From positions 253,755 to 317,754 of the forward strand of contig NW_003209596.1 of assembly GCF_000006405.1 (NCBI RefSeq): a stretch of DNA of 64,000 nucleotides. Reading direction: 5' to 3'. Positions 40,617-51,542 of this stretch are shown here, in pieces (the stretch's first letter is position 1; each line of letters opens with the position of its first letter). Made by a program: the position numbers and the translations under genes. The notes beneath the pieces are model-generated. The model saw nothing but the letters and a program-made list of their open reading frames with translations. It searched no databases and had not been told where the DNA came from. The stretch comes from Perkinsus marinus ATCC 50983. Its lineage: Eukaryota > Perkinsozoa > Perkinsida > Perkinsidae.

Positions 40617-41378
40617 ACCGCAAGGTATAATTCCTCAATAGAATCGGCTCCGCGGGCACGCCCCGAGTAGCCCCGATGAGAACGAATGCTGGTCATCAAA
40701 CTGAATGTTTCCGTCGTCCTCTCTCTATCTCTCGCTCTTGGACGCTGTTCGACCAGATGACTCTACGAGGTCAAGACGGACTTATCGGAGCTGATAGGAT
40801 CAAAGAAGAAGTCTACGAAGGCTGGCCGAGCCAATTATACGCGGAAACAACCAGAACCAAGTCCGATTGTAGAAATAGCATCGATGCTTCCTGTGTCGTG
40901 AGGAAGAATCGTGGCAAATGTATGGCCTATCTCGTCGAATGATACCTCAATGATGATCGATAACATATATCATCTCCTATCATCAATATCAGACGTGACC
41001 TTCCACATCCTAACCAGCTACGAAATTGCGAGGGAAGATAGAACGAAAGGAAACTACATCGGATGCGGGAAGACAGATCAACCTCTACGGATATTGTCTT
41101 GCCGAAAGCCCACGACGCCTGCTAAGGGAAGGATGATGGTGAAATGGGATAGCCTTTTAATATGTCAAAAGACCTCTTGGTAGCTGTTTACGGGCTTTCC
41201 TATACGCACTGAGTATACATATGGGATGCTGAACCGAACGTGACCTCCCAGGTCACCATTGAGTTGACATACTCGAGCCACTGCATGACACACAATACTA
41301 CCTACGTCGAAATGAGGAATGAAGAAAAGTACGCCCACCACGCTGATACGCTGAAGAAGAAACTCTACCGAGAAAAAA
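40617..41378. other. Region with one weak open frame
   Basis: A plus-strand frame at 40676-40942 (88 codons) shows no recognisable features. Otherwise this is the 3' flank of the ankyrin gene. Confidence 0.35.
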
Positions 41379-42613
41379 TCAGGCTGCATCCGCGGTCGTG
41401 ACGGCGCCTCTACTGCGAAGCTCCGCCGCAATGCCCTCACCACCTGGCCCGATCGGCACCACGTCCAACGCCCGGAAAGTCATGGACTCGATATCCTAGG
41501 AACACACCAGGAACTTCGACAAAAATCCAGGAGAAAAGATCCATAATCCGAACACAAAGTGAATATTTTTACCTCGCCCCATTCCTCTTCCCCACGCATG
41601 TATTCGTGCCTGATAGCATCGAACATCGTCACCGAGACTAGCAAAGTTCACCGGTCCTCACTCACCGACATATCACATTCACATCCGTGGTGGGATACGC
41701 GAGTAAGATCCTAGCCGCCTCTAACTTGCCTGTTCGCACGGCGTGATAAAGTGCGGTTTCGTGGAAGTCGAGGGTATCTCTTTCATAGATTTGCGTACCT
41801 TTCGAGCATTAAATATGTCACATCGCCAGTAGGAGTGAAGCACTACTAGTGCAAATTAGATTGGGGTCGGCGCCAGCATCGAGAAGAAGACGCATCAGCT
41901 CTATCCTATTGAGCTTAGTGGCTATGAAGAGCGCTGTATGACGATATGAAAAACGATCAAAAAACCGGTCGATGTCGGTGCCAGGGCGCGTCAGTACTTC
42001 CGAAACCTGCATGAGATATCGCATCGTGTTCATTGTCCTCGAAGTTGAGCAGTGTGAGAGAATGTTCAGATGATTCACTACGTATATTGGGAAATTCCGA
42101 GGAAATATCGAGGCGATGTTGATGCTACTTGTACAGTTCTACTTTGAAAGATTGAAGTAGAATTTCCGAACTCAGCTGAGGATACCAAACATATATTCCA
42201 ACACTGAAGTTGGGGAACAGATTATCGACTCGGTCTTATCAGAGACTAATACCGCAAGAGTGTAAAATTTGTGATCTCGGTCGTCACACTATATCTGAAC
42301 ATACCAGTTCCGCAGCACCACTTTCGACAGCTAATCGGAGGGCCTCATCGCCCAGATCGGCTGTTATAGAGCTACTCGTATCGAGCAATACGGGCAGAGG
42401 TCTATGAACGGCAAATCATAGTACCACAAATGATGGATCGATCGAGGCTCACAAGCTCTTCGTTCCATCCCGAACCGGAGGAATCAACGGTCGGACTGGT
42501 TCGAGTTGAGGCAGGGATAGCCCGTCGTCCGTGGCCGTCGGCACGTCGGACTCGGGCTCACGCAAGAGTCGCGAAATGACCCAGGAGACAGCCCAGATCC
42601 CACACGTAGCCAT
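41379..42613 (-). CDS. Ankyrin-repeat protein
   Basis: Six exons join in phase: 42613-42453, 42401-42305, 42006-41847, 41798-41666, 41609-41573 and 41495-41379, giving 234 residues. The N-terminus (MATCGIWAVSWVISRLL) is hydrophobic and could be a signal or membrane anchor. Ankyrin units follow: DEALRLAVESGAAELV, then YRHTALFIATKLNRIELMRL with LLDAGADPNL, then HETALYHAVRTGKLEAARIL. The C-terminus ends RSRGAVTTADAA. It is probably a protein-binding scaffold. The second intron is 298 bp because it contains a family A MITE (42050-42206); the other introns are 48-77 bp. Confidence 0.8.
42050..42206 (-). mobile_element. Family A MITE with near-perfect 8-bp TSD
   Basis: Reverse orientation: left end CAGTGTGAGAGAATGTTC, right end ATATTCCAACACTG. 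The flanking 8-mers AAGTTGAG (42042-42049) and AAGTTGGG (42207-42214) match at 7 of 8 positions. It lies wholly in an intron of the ankyrin gene. Confidence 0.9.
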
Positions 42614-42749
42614 TTAGGCCGAGTAAACAACCTGCACCAGCATCGGATATACCGAGAAAAGTATCACTCGCTGTGATTTGAGAGCTACAACGCAAGAGAT
42701 CTTCCAATACAAATAATGGTGATAGTACATGAGCGCTCTCCGTCGAGCC

Positions 42750-44089
42750 TCAAAGACTACTACTGCTTCGTTGGAAGCGCACAGGAATGGTCACATAGGC
42801 ATCAAAAACGGTCCGGCACATTGGACATTTCTGGTCCCTGAGATGCCGGGCACAACGGTAACACAAGCAACAATGACCACACGGCAGAAGGGCTACTGAA
42901 CGAACGTTGTCATAGCAAATCATGCACGTCTTGTCGTCCTCAGGGCGGAGCCCGAACAAGGTAAGGCACTTGAGTGCTCCATCATCCGTCACGACCAATT
43001 CGCCCAGAACTGTCTGGTTCGCACAGAGGGCGAGCACCCAGCCGGCGTGAGTGGGTTCAGAGAGCAACAGCATGAGGGGGAAGACCTCCCCAGCCAACGG
43101 CGGTATAACAATATCCATCGAGCTACCAGAGTCGATGGTAGCAGTGCAGAGAGCAAGTAGTCTATTCAATAAGTCCGGTCTCGAATTTGGGAAGCTGAGT
43201 CCATCGTGCTGCTGCAAGCCTCCAATACTGGCACTTAGCTCAAGGCGACAATCGTCCTCACTTTGGGCTCTCGAGGCCGGCGCCAGAGGCTCCACCATGG
43301 GGGGCATCACGCCAGCTTCCGGCACGATACGAGACCAGCGCATCTGCCTAGCCTCATCTGTCGGCAAAGGGGTAGGTTTTAAGGCCTCCTTCATTATGCT
43401 CAACCACCAATGCCGTTTCGCAGCCCGCCGTTCCGCGGCTCCCATGGGGCCGCTGCTACCCGCAAGCGATGCAGGGCTGAGGAGTGCGTCGAGGGTGCTG
43501 GCACTGACACCCGTGGCAATGTGGACCTTGCAGGGGGATGAAGTCTTCACTGTGAGCTTTCCTCCAATGTAAACGACTGAGGTTAACGTGGTGGAGAGGC
43601 TGAGGGATGGTATTGGCACAGGCGGTTTCCTCAGTTCTCTAGAAGCTTGCAGAATTTGAGCAACATGCTTCCGAGTGATGGCATCGAAATCATCGGCGTA
43701 GACCGACATACGAGGGACCGTCAGAACGTGTGTCTCCTTAGCATGATGGTGATGCCCGCTTTCCGCTGTTGTGTTCGAGTCCTCACTAGATGCATCCGAG
43801 AAGTTCCAATCCTCACTGCTACCGGATACTGAAAAAATAGAGAAAACATTATCACGACAACACGGCGATAGAAAAATCTCCACTTACTCCCAGGCTGCAA
43901 GTGCCTCAGAATGCTCACCGTCTTCACGAGGCGAAGGCCGATAAGGACCGTCCACGTTATCATGAGGACGCCCACGATGAGCACGATCGCGTTGTGCGCC
44001 CCCGGGCTCGTCGGCAGACTGCTGGAGGAATATGCCACCTCGGGGAGCTCCATCAGAGGAGTGAAGCCACCGCTCGGCTTGACGGTCAT
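42750..44089 (-). CDS. Membrane-anchored RING-finger E3 ligase-like protein
   Basis: Two exons (44089-43888 and 43828-42750, 59-bp intron) encode 426 residues. A transmembrane segment near residue 35-55 (IVLIVGVLMITWTVLIGLRL) is followed by a Ser/Asp/His-rich linker and a long middle domain. The C-terminus is a C3HC4 RING: CMICYDNVRSVALLPCGHCC then LCYRCARHLRDQKCPMCR. A single N-terminal membrane anchor with a terminal RING resembles MUL1-type organelle-surface ubiquitin ligases, but the middle domain was not matched. It probably transfers ubiquitin to membrane-proximal substrates. Confidence 0.85.
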
Positions 44090-44329
44090 TGGACCTCTGT
44101 GACTCTACCTATGCCGAAGTGGTCCCAAAGCCCACCGAACCCAGGCCCCACACATGGTCGTATGAAACGGCTTTGAACTACCACAAGTAGCAATGCTGGA
44201 CACTCGAATAAGATGGGTGATAAAAATCATCATTTCAGAAGATCAGCGAATGTCCCATCATCAACAGATGCGTTCGCGGAGGGCTAAAGACGCATCATGG
44301 AAAGTACCGTTAGGTAGCGGTTGAATACT

Positions 44330-44572
44330 TCAGCAGACTGAAATTGCCGCTGCCGCTACGGTGTCCTTGGACTCGGGACTGCTCTTACATGGCAGAGGCG
44401 GCGGTGAAACAACCTTCTTCTCTGGTAGTGATGGAGGGCTCCTTGCTCGCTCATCGAATCGTTTCTCAGTAGTCAAATGAGATACAGTCGAGGACTCTCT
44501 TGCGCTAGACGCATGTTCGATCCCTGGGCCCTCCATCTTAGACGGCAGAGGTTGAGGTGACCACATTCCCAC
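44330..44572 (-). CDS. Proline-rich hypothetical fragment
   Basis: An open 80-codon frame contains PxxP-type segments (WSPQPLPSKMEGPG, SPPSLPEKKVVSPPPLP), the kind bound by SH3-like domains. It ends at a stop just left of 44330. No start context or upstream exon could be fixed, and a plus-strand frame with a hydrophobic stretch overlaps the next 250 bp. Low confidence. Confidence 0.3.
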   Translation of the reverse strand: MGMWSPQPLPSKMEGPGIEHASSARESSTVSHLTTEKRFDERARSPPSLPEKKVVSPPPLPCKSSPESKDTVAAAAISVC

Positions 44573-44908
44573 TCAAAAGAGTCTCTACGAACCAGACACT
44601 ACAGTGGGGGCTATTCCTGCCTTCACTCGTCTTGGGCGTAGTTATGCTCATCACAGGAGCACCGTCGAGACGATCTGCTGCGTACTTTCTCGAGCTTGAC
44701 CTGAGATCGCCTCATACCACCCCGCACCTCCCAAGACTACTAACTGTGCAACCAACTCGGATCTCGCTTCGGCTGCAGCCACTTCGTATTGTCATGAAAA
44801 AAATCTGAAATTCTCGATATTCCCTACCGACTCTACCGCCCCTTGCATTGTTCAACGAGAATCACTCAGCGACAAGCTGGTAGAAACGTTCAGTGATTGG
44901 GAAGTAAA

Positions 44909-45820
44909 CTAATCAGTACGTTGACGTTTTACGGGCGGCTTTCCATCGTCCCCTCGCACCTCAGCGAGCCTCTTCTTCATCTCCTCCCGTATACTAGGGG
45001 CATCCTTGCGCTCTGAACATGCACACCAGACATTTCAACCCAGTTTGGTTTCCTCACTAATAATAGAAGCTTACGAATCCAAAATGTCCAGAAACCAATA
45101 AGAATTTCCCAATATTTCCTCACAACCAACACATGTAGTTGACCATGTGCTTCCAACCTTTTCTTACCATCACACAGAGCCTTGATCCACTGCGTTAACA
45201 GACGCTTATACTCTTTATCTTTACATTCACTATCCGCGAGCACTGTGAAGCGAGCCACCAAGCCCATCACCACACTCCCTATCCAAGGTTCAAGCATAAA
45301 AGATACAGAATAGGCCCACAAAGATACTACTTTCCGAAGCCGTATTGACCATAGCAGTCTCCAGCCTCTCCATGCACGCCTGCAGCTTCTCGTCCTCCTC
45401 TATGCGAGCCTCCACTTCATCAGGCGTCATCTCCATGAACTTGGCCACTTTATCCACTACCGCCTTCCTGTCAGCCGCCAATGGGTGGTGCCTCAGACGG
45501 AACATGTAGCGCGAAAAATCGCCATCGAAACACGCCTCGATTTCTTCCGGATGGGACAATGCTTCTTGACGAAACCTCTCACGTTTGCTAGAGCTGGCCG
45601 CTGAAACAAATCGCATATTGGCAATCTCAAATCCTCACTTACTTAGCACGTTTTCGGGAACCCATTCGGCGACTAACTTTCGCGCGAGGCGCTTTTTCAG
45701 AACGCCAAAGTCGCCTTCAGCGTCATCCTCCTCCGATTCAGAAGAGCTCTCCTCGAGGCCCAGCCCACCAGCACGAAGTCGAATTTGAAGGACTTTATCC
45801 TTTCGTCGCCACTCAAATAC
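44909..45820 (-). CDS. Unknown helical protein, 5' end incomplete
   Basis: Four exons join in phase: 45820-45643, 45600-45331, 45278-45168 and 45012-44909, giving 220 residues with an unresolved N-terminus. The sequence has an acidic patch (EESSSESEEDDAEGDFG) followed by charged helices (VVDKVAKFMEMTPDEVEARI, EYKRLLTQWIKALCD) and a basic end (KPPVKRQRTD). The final PVKRQR looks like a nuclear signal. I recognise no family. The last intron is 155 bp because it holds a degenerate family A MITE; without it about 42 bp would remain. The gene may extend upstream to include the Tyr-rich frame at 46046-46462. Confidence 0.6.
45041..45153 (+). mobile_element. Family A MITE, degenerate
   Basis: CAGTTTGGTTTCCTCACTAA through ACATGTAGTTGACCATGTGC matches the family body, but both ends are decayed and no duplication is visible. 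It occupies most of a 155-bp intron of the 44.9-45.8 kb gene. Confidence 0.7.
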
Positions 45821-46045
45821 CTAAACGTGGGTATTCGTGTATTCTGATACCAACTTTCTTTCAAATCGTCTCGCATACAATGACCGATACTCGTTCCGAA
45901 AGACAGTGTTCTATATTCTTTGGTTCTAGTCATTTCCCGACTCCCTTTGTAACGGGAGAACGCAAAACCCGAGAGCGTCGCCAACTTTGGTACAGGAAAG
46001 AGACAAACTCTCTGTAGCCTCAAGGACGACAACACATCGATGCTT

Positions 46046-46462
46046 TTAGTGGAGGTTGTCGTAGCTGACCGACGGCGTCGTGACATTTCCGAGGGGAGTT
46101 GAGGCGGGAGTGGTATAATAATAATTGTATAATTCTTCATTTGGATACGGAAAGCTCATGGAGCCTCCAGGAGCGCCATAGTAGAACTGCTCCTCACCTT
46201 GCTGTACAAAGTTATAACCACTACACGAGTTCGGCGATTGCTGGTATGAATAATAATAGTAATAATAATAAGGCCCTGGGTAATTATAAGTACACTCACG
46301 GAATTCACCTACATACCCTTCATTTGCTACATCTCTATTGCACAATAGGAAGTCCCGATCGATGCCAGGCTCAACGCGACTAGCTGCAGCCCAACCGTCT
46401 ATGCTCTGCTGACTTCTGTCCGTCTTCAGAGTGTCTACCACTGTCGCCCTCTTCTTAACCAT
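46046..46462 (-). CDS. Tyrosine-rich hypothetical protein
   Basis: A 138-residue frame from ATG 46462 contains a run of tyrosines (GPYYYYYYYSYQQSP) and further Tyr/Gln/Pro-rich, prion-like sequence. The Tyr run could instead be the pyrimidine tract of an intron: a GTATGT donor lies just upstream and a TTCATACCAG acceptor just downstream. That model would change the protein entirely. The frame may also be the 5' part of the next gene to the left. Confidence 0.35.
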   Translation of the reverse strand: MVKKRATVVDTLKTDRSQQSIDGWAAASRVEPGIDRDFLLCNRDVANEGYVGEFRECTYNYPGPYYYYYYYSYQQSPNSCSGYNFVQQGEEQFYYGAPGGSMSFPYPNEELYNYYYTTPASTPLGNVTTPSVSYDNLH

Positions 46463-46512
46463 AGCATCGTACCTAAGTACCCTAGTCAAGACCCAACCGA
46501 GTGGCCACCACT

Positions 46513-47260
46513 TTACTTGTCCTTATTATCAACAACCTTCACGTTTTCCTTGAGACTCTCCATCCTCACGCCTGAGTTCAATAGGCCGCCCAGTTCGGCC
46601 ACAAGCAGAAGTGGAAAGAAGGCGTCATCAGCCGCGTAATGAATCTGACCATGAAAACTGATGCCGTAGTATAGGTTTTCCTAGACCCACTTGGATGTCA
46701 CTGAGAGGCTCCGTAGCGGACCAATCGCTCATCGAGATCTTCTTGTCCTTGCGCAGGAAGTAGCCAAAATGATGCGCAATGCGCTTCAAACCACCACGCG
46801 GAACACTGCGGTTTTTCTTACTAATTTCGTACAAGTCGATGACGTTATTGCACTCCAAATCAAACGTGAATTGCAGTTTCGCGTGATCAGAAACATCAAA
46901 GCCAATAGTGACTTTGGCCTTCTTCGGGTCGTTCAGGAGGTCGCGCACCCACTGCGGCAATACATGATGAGTGTTAGTCCGAATCAACAACGCGAGGTCC
47001 TCGGTGGCGAGCTGGACCAGCGAGATGGGGTGATTGGTAGCAGGGGTCTTATCAGGTTTCCATTCAAAGTCGATGCCAACAGCACCAGCCTTCTGGAAGC
47101 GCTCCTTGAGGGCCTCGTCATCATCCCACTTGCCGGTAGGTAGCGCCTCTTTAACGACAATTTCACCACCGAAGGAGTGGAGCGTAGCCGAGACGAAGGG
47201 ACCACCGCATCGGAATGATGATGATGTAGATGGCGTATGGTAAGTAGTAGTAGTAGACAT
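46513..47260 (-). CDS. DEDD-family 3'-5' exonuclease (WRN-exonuclease-like)
   Basis: Two exons (47260-46691, 46644-46513; intron 46 bp) encode 233 residues. The DEDDy catalytic motifs are all visible: AVGIDFEWKPD (Exo I), VTIGFDVSDHAKL (Exo II) and IHYAADDAFFPLLL (Exo III, Tyr and Asp). HPISLVQLA and LKRIAHHFG are also typical. The length matches a stand-alone exonuclease domain without a helicase. It is likely to degrade or proofread nucleic acid 3' ends in the nucleus or an organelle. The ATG at 47260 was chosen; the frame extends upstream only through a GTG. Confidence 0.9.
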
Positions 47261-47608
47261 TACAGGGAAGGCATGCCTACGGCCAACAAATGTGCTCACA
47301 AACCGTCACCTATATATGAGGACCATGACTCTAATAAGGGGGAAAGACGTTCCACTACATTCTCTCTATACTGATTCGGATTCAGTATATACCCTTTCTT
47401 TGCCGAATCAGCGATTCCAACTACACATCACTTTGAGTGAATAACCAACAGTAGAAGGAGAGGCGGTCGTTTCCCACACTCATGACGCCCGCTTGTAATA
47501 TACTCATCGGCCATTACAGACTCGTTAGCCGTGTTGGAAGAGTTGTCCAGATCGTCGTTCAACACCACCTTAGCAGAGAAATCAAACCATAATCTTACTT
47601 TAGTAATC

Positions 47609-48064
47609 ATGCTGCTACGAGATAGTATAGAGCAAAACGGTCGGGCAGGCGACGACCAAAGATATGAGGCTAATAACGAGGAGATTAACTCAACCTATGT
47701 TCAGGCCGAGGAATCGCATGGATTCACTACGAGAGTCGTTCATTCACCAGCAAATGATACCAAAGGAAATCCGTTGAGACTTTGCAAGATTGCAAGATTT
47801 GCTTGTACCTCCTACGAGAATAGTCACTTTTATACCTCAGGTGTCCGGCACTTATTATTTCACTGTATAATTTCTAACGACGGAGTCATTTGGACTATGC
47901 AGGAAGGTTACAGGATGCATTTTGCTGAGCAATTTCATCGTGACAGCACGCGCGTGCAGAGGCTCGCTCGCACATCCAACAAGTCTATCATCATCAGAGG
48001 TATTTCCTACTCTTTTCATCATGATGGGAAGGAATTTGCCTCGAGTCAAGACGGCAGAGCGTGA
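47609..48064 (+). CDS. Hypothetical protein followed by hairpins
   Basis: A 151-residue frame from ATG 47609 has no recognised domain. Composition is mixed, with several Cys and His. It runs head to head with the exonuclease gene. Two hairpins follow directly after its stop. Support is only the length of the frame. Confidence 0.35.
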   Translation: MLLRDSIEQNGRAGDDQRYEANNEEINSTYVQAEESHGFTTRVVHSPANDTKGNPLRLCKIARFACTSYENSHFYTSGVRHLLFHCIISNDGVIWTMQEGYRMHFAEQFHRDSTRVQRLARTSNKSIIIRGISYSFHHDGKEFASSQDGRA

Positions 48065-48070
48065 ATGCGT

Positions 48071-48126
48071 GCATCGGACCCGCGTTCACCAGGTGACCAG
48101 GTCCGATGCAGGTGAACTTCACCTGC
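48071..48126. repeat. Two adjacent inverted repeats
   Basis: GCATCGGACC (48071-48080) pairs with GGTCCGATGC (48100-48109) across a 19-nt loop. It is immediately followed by the 19-bp palindrome GCAGGTGAACTTCACCTGC (48108-48126). They start seven bases after a stop codon. Confidence 0.7.
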
Positions 48127-48256
48127 ATTGCTCAAGAACTTGTTCGAGCCCAGATTACTTCCACACAACACCCAAATGTCTTCCATGTGATCATTACGAC
48201 AATCATTAAGCGAAAGTACACGACCATGAACTCATCATCAAGAGGCATCTCGCCGA

Positions 48257-51200
48257 CTACCAACTGGCGCCGTTGAGGTGATGATGATAGCGGTCGCCTT
48301 TTACTGCTGCATTATGGCCACGACTGTGGTCTTCGTCAGTTTCCAACAGGAACTCTAGTGACTCGGGATTCCACCCGCACCCCGCAATCGACTCAGGCAA
48401 AAGCATATGAGCGTCGCTCCCCGCGAACAGATCGGCCTCCCCAGCTGAGCTATCCGCAGCATCCATCAATGACTGCGGAGACGAACAGGAGGCCGTCCCA
48501 GTTGCTGTAGACGGCACTGTGGCGCGGCGGCTAGGCAGAGCAAATGAGTCACTGGGATCAGCGATCTCGCTCAGCAACCTCTCCTCGAAAGCGGTCAAGG
48601 CCAACTCCATCATAGAACAGGATTGCAACTAAAACAACAAGCTGGATACTCGCCACTACTCTCCAGGAGCTTCAATTCCGACGAGTTTATGTGCACACGA
48701 GCAACCCTTGGCTCTATCTAATGACCAACCCACCACCGATTTGATCTGGTCCACTCCTAGAGTGTCAAGATTCGGGAGGATCCTCGCACAAGTCGACAAG
48801 AGAAAGCCGCCGTTGGAAGTCTTTGACTTCATCCCCAGTCGCGCCATCAGGTTGAACAGTCCCACCTGCATCAGCACTACATCTCACCGGACCACACACT
48901 AGCACTATTTTCTCCAATGAGACTTCCTCCAACTTAGCCACTGTTGAGAGCTTTAAAGCGGCCGCTTGCATAAGTGCATCCACTCGATATGAAGCCGCTC
49001 CGTATTCAATCAAACTGATGTCCGAGGTCGGGCGAACGATGGTCGGCCCAACGTCGTCCTCCGAAACAGTAGGCGGCGCTCTAATTCCTTCCTGGCAAGA
49101 TGACTACTGACCATCGCCATACAGTAAATGGCATCACTTGCTGGAAGCCTTGCAGTACGGTGGTTATCTCTTCAATGCGAATAGCTCCTACATGATCGAG
49201 TACGAACCTAACAACAGTGTCCTGAACTCACGCAACCATGATCAAAAAGCACTGACTTGCTGGTCGTCATCAACATCGGCAAGTTGGAATACCCCATAGT
49301 GTGCATGGGCCGCAATACCTTCGCGATCAGGAACTTACTGTACTTGTGAGGCGTTCGTACCACATCGGCAGCTACTGCCTAAAGAAGAACGGTCGTTGAT
49401 GCTCGTGAGGAAGTCAGTGCTGCTAAAAAATGTTCGCTCTCCTCAGCTGAGCTCAATAGTTTCCTCACTAACCATAGAAGTTTATATACGAATTGGGAGA
49501 ATATATACGATAAGTGTACTGAAATTAACAAGGATTTTCTAAAATTTCCTCAGAGTTTTCATATTGTCACCAACACATGTGGGTGACCATGCGCACACTC
49601 TAGCACACTGGATGAAATTAGGTACATAAATGTCTTTGCTAGATTTTAAATTCTTGTGCTAGTTTTGTTTCGTTAGCCTAGCATGTGCTTTATAACTACT
49701 GTACTGGTCATACAGTGTGATACAAACCATAATAGTAATATTTTCAACACCTTCAATTTTCGAGAGTTCGAAAGACAACTTTGAGTAACATCAACATGAT
49801 AACAATGTGGATCGATTGACAACGTTGCAGAAGCGTTCCATAGTCTATAATCATATTCCCTAATTGGAGGAAGCCATCTCGAAAATCTAGATATGCATAA
49901 CTGTTTGGTTCACACTGTATGTTCAGAGTCATTTGTTGACGAAGTTGTCTAATCCCATCAATGCTGACTTACATCCATTAGTTTCTTGTCGGGATAACTC
50001 AGCCTGGCGAGTGAGCACATGATATTGCCGATACCATGGCCATCGTAATGAGGCGTCAAGATCGCAACACAGTCGCAGATTTCTTTTAACAGTTCCTCGT
50101 GGAAACTGCAATGAATTCTCTGTTAGAGGAAATGCTCAGTCCTCACCAATTGAGACGTCCGTAAGCATATAGAAGATTCGACACTTCTTGCGGTTTGAAA
50201 TTGTGTATAGTTCCCAACACTCTCTTGGCAACCATTTCCATCAATGCTTTATCGTAATGGTTAACTCGCGAGAGGCCATAAAGCATGTTGGAGAAGTTCT
50301 GTGGACGGAAGTGCCTATCACGCACGAAGCAATCACGATTAGAATAAAACTACATGATAGTAGATTGTCCCAGTGAATTCATAAAACTAGGCTTGGCCAC
50401 AACTAGCAAAACTCATAGACTCTGTTCAACAGAGCAGTTACTAATACTATCCGAATAGTTCCAAACCCGAGTACTTACTCTAGTCGAGTCTTGGCCGCAC
50501 CTACGATTGCCTCCACCACCTCCTTTTCGTCACTCAGTTGCAGCTTGCCAACCGCCCAGGATATATTGGACAATGACTGGCAGCTCGAAATCCGCGCCAA
50601 CTGTTGATGATCAATGCAATGACTACTGTAGGGTCGGCCCATACAGTACTCACCTCGACGGCTCTTCGGAGCACCTTTTTCATCCGATGGTCGCGAGTCA
50701 ATGCCTTCTGACTTTGCTCGTGGTTCTGAGTTATGCTGGCCAGGCGGTGTATTAGAGTTGAAACGTTGACGGAGTTCAGTTGAGTTACGTGCGTGTCCAC
50801 GATTTCGAGCAGGCCCTTGACGGATCTGATATCAGATTTTTGATCTCCCTCGAAAATCAATAGAGGTAGAGCCCCCCACCGTGCATTAGCAGCGACAAGG
50901 ATGCTCTTCTGGATCTCGAATTCGTTCGGGGTAGGCTGGTTGTAATTATGTCGAGTCACAACGGTGCCCTGATCACATATCAGCAGCGGACGAATCTGGT
51001 CTTTGCTCACATTGTAAGACACCAACCCTGGAGCCCCTCCCTCCTGAACCGTCACCTCTCCACTGTTCCTCATCACCACATGCTGCTGTTGCTGAACGGG
51101 AATCCTACAGCATCATGTTGACGTGTTCCTGATCACCTCTACAGTGTTCGTCCTAATGGACTTGTTCTCCACCTCAATTCGAGGTACTTGGGCATGCACC

Positions 51201-51542
51201 GCCTTTTCCTCGGATTCCTCAACCGCGAATGTTCCACCAATTGCAGCAGCTATCTCATTCACTCGTGCAGTGTTCTCATTCGTCTCAGTGACAGTCTGAA
51301 CGTTGAGGCAACAGTAAGAACCTCTAGCGGTCTTCCGCACTTCATTTTCCGAAGCGGCTTGGTGCTCCCCAGCAGTTTCCACCGACTCCTTAGCAGAATT
51401 CGAACCAGTGTTCGTTCGCGACTCCACCACCACATCAACTTCTGGTACCCTCAGCGATGGCGTCCGCGTTGTGGTGCGTGACGGGACTAGGAGCCGACAG
51501 AGCCTGAAGTGAGATGCGCCGACCAAGACACGCTCAGAGGAC
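48257..51542 (-). CDS. Heptatricopeptide/FAST-type protein II (organelle RNA factor)
   Basis: Exons a-f fit with good sites: 51542-51143, 51091-50654, 50600-50479, 50314-50148, 50106-49973 and one beginning at 49378. Further exons continue to a stop at 48257. The protein has many helical pairs of the FASTK/RAP-associated type: VKGLLEIVDTHVTQLNSVNV, NISWAVGKLQLSDEKEVVEA, FRPQNFSNMLYGLSRVNHYD, FKPQEVSNLLYAYGRLNW and IGNIMCSLARLSYPDKKLMD. The likely role is in organellar RNA stability or mitoribosome assembly. No clear C-terminal RAP domain was found; the last 110 residues are Ser/Asp-rich. The intron before exon f is 594 bp and holds one family A and one family B MITE. The 5' exon with the start codon is unresolved. 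Confidence 0.7.
49415..49610 (+). mobile_element. Family A MITE
   Basis: Starts CAGTGCTGCTAAAAAATGTTCG and ends TAGCACACTG. The flanking 8-mers GAGGAAGT and GATGAAAT agree at 6 of 8 positions. It lies in the 594-bp intron of protein II. Confidence 0.8.
49713..49917 (-). mobile_element. Family B MITE, TA-flanked
   Basis: Reverse-orientation copy of the element at 2237-2409. The ends are CAGTGTGATACAAAC and GTTTGGTTCACACTG, and TA flanks both sides (49711-49712, 49918-49919). It is about 30 bp longer than the other copy and lies in the same intron as the family A copy 102 bp to its left. Confidence 0.88.

Noticed and set aside
41818-42078. Ankyrin start at an ATG within 42050-42078
   Set aside because: That N-terminus would be encoded by the MITE; splicing from the upstream exon at 42305 into 42006 gives a continuous ankyrin repeat.
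43051-43572. 173-codon plus-strand frame across the RING gene
   Set aside because: It is antisense to a frame with a clear RING domain and membrane segment.
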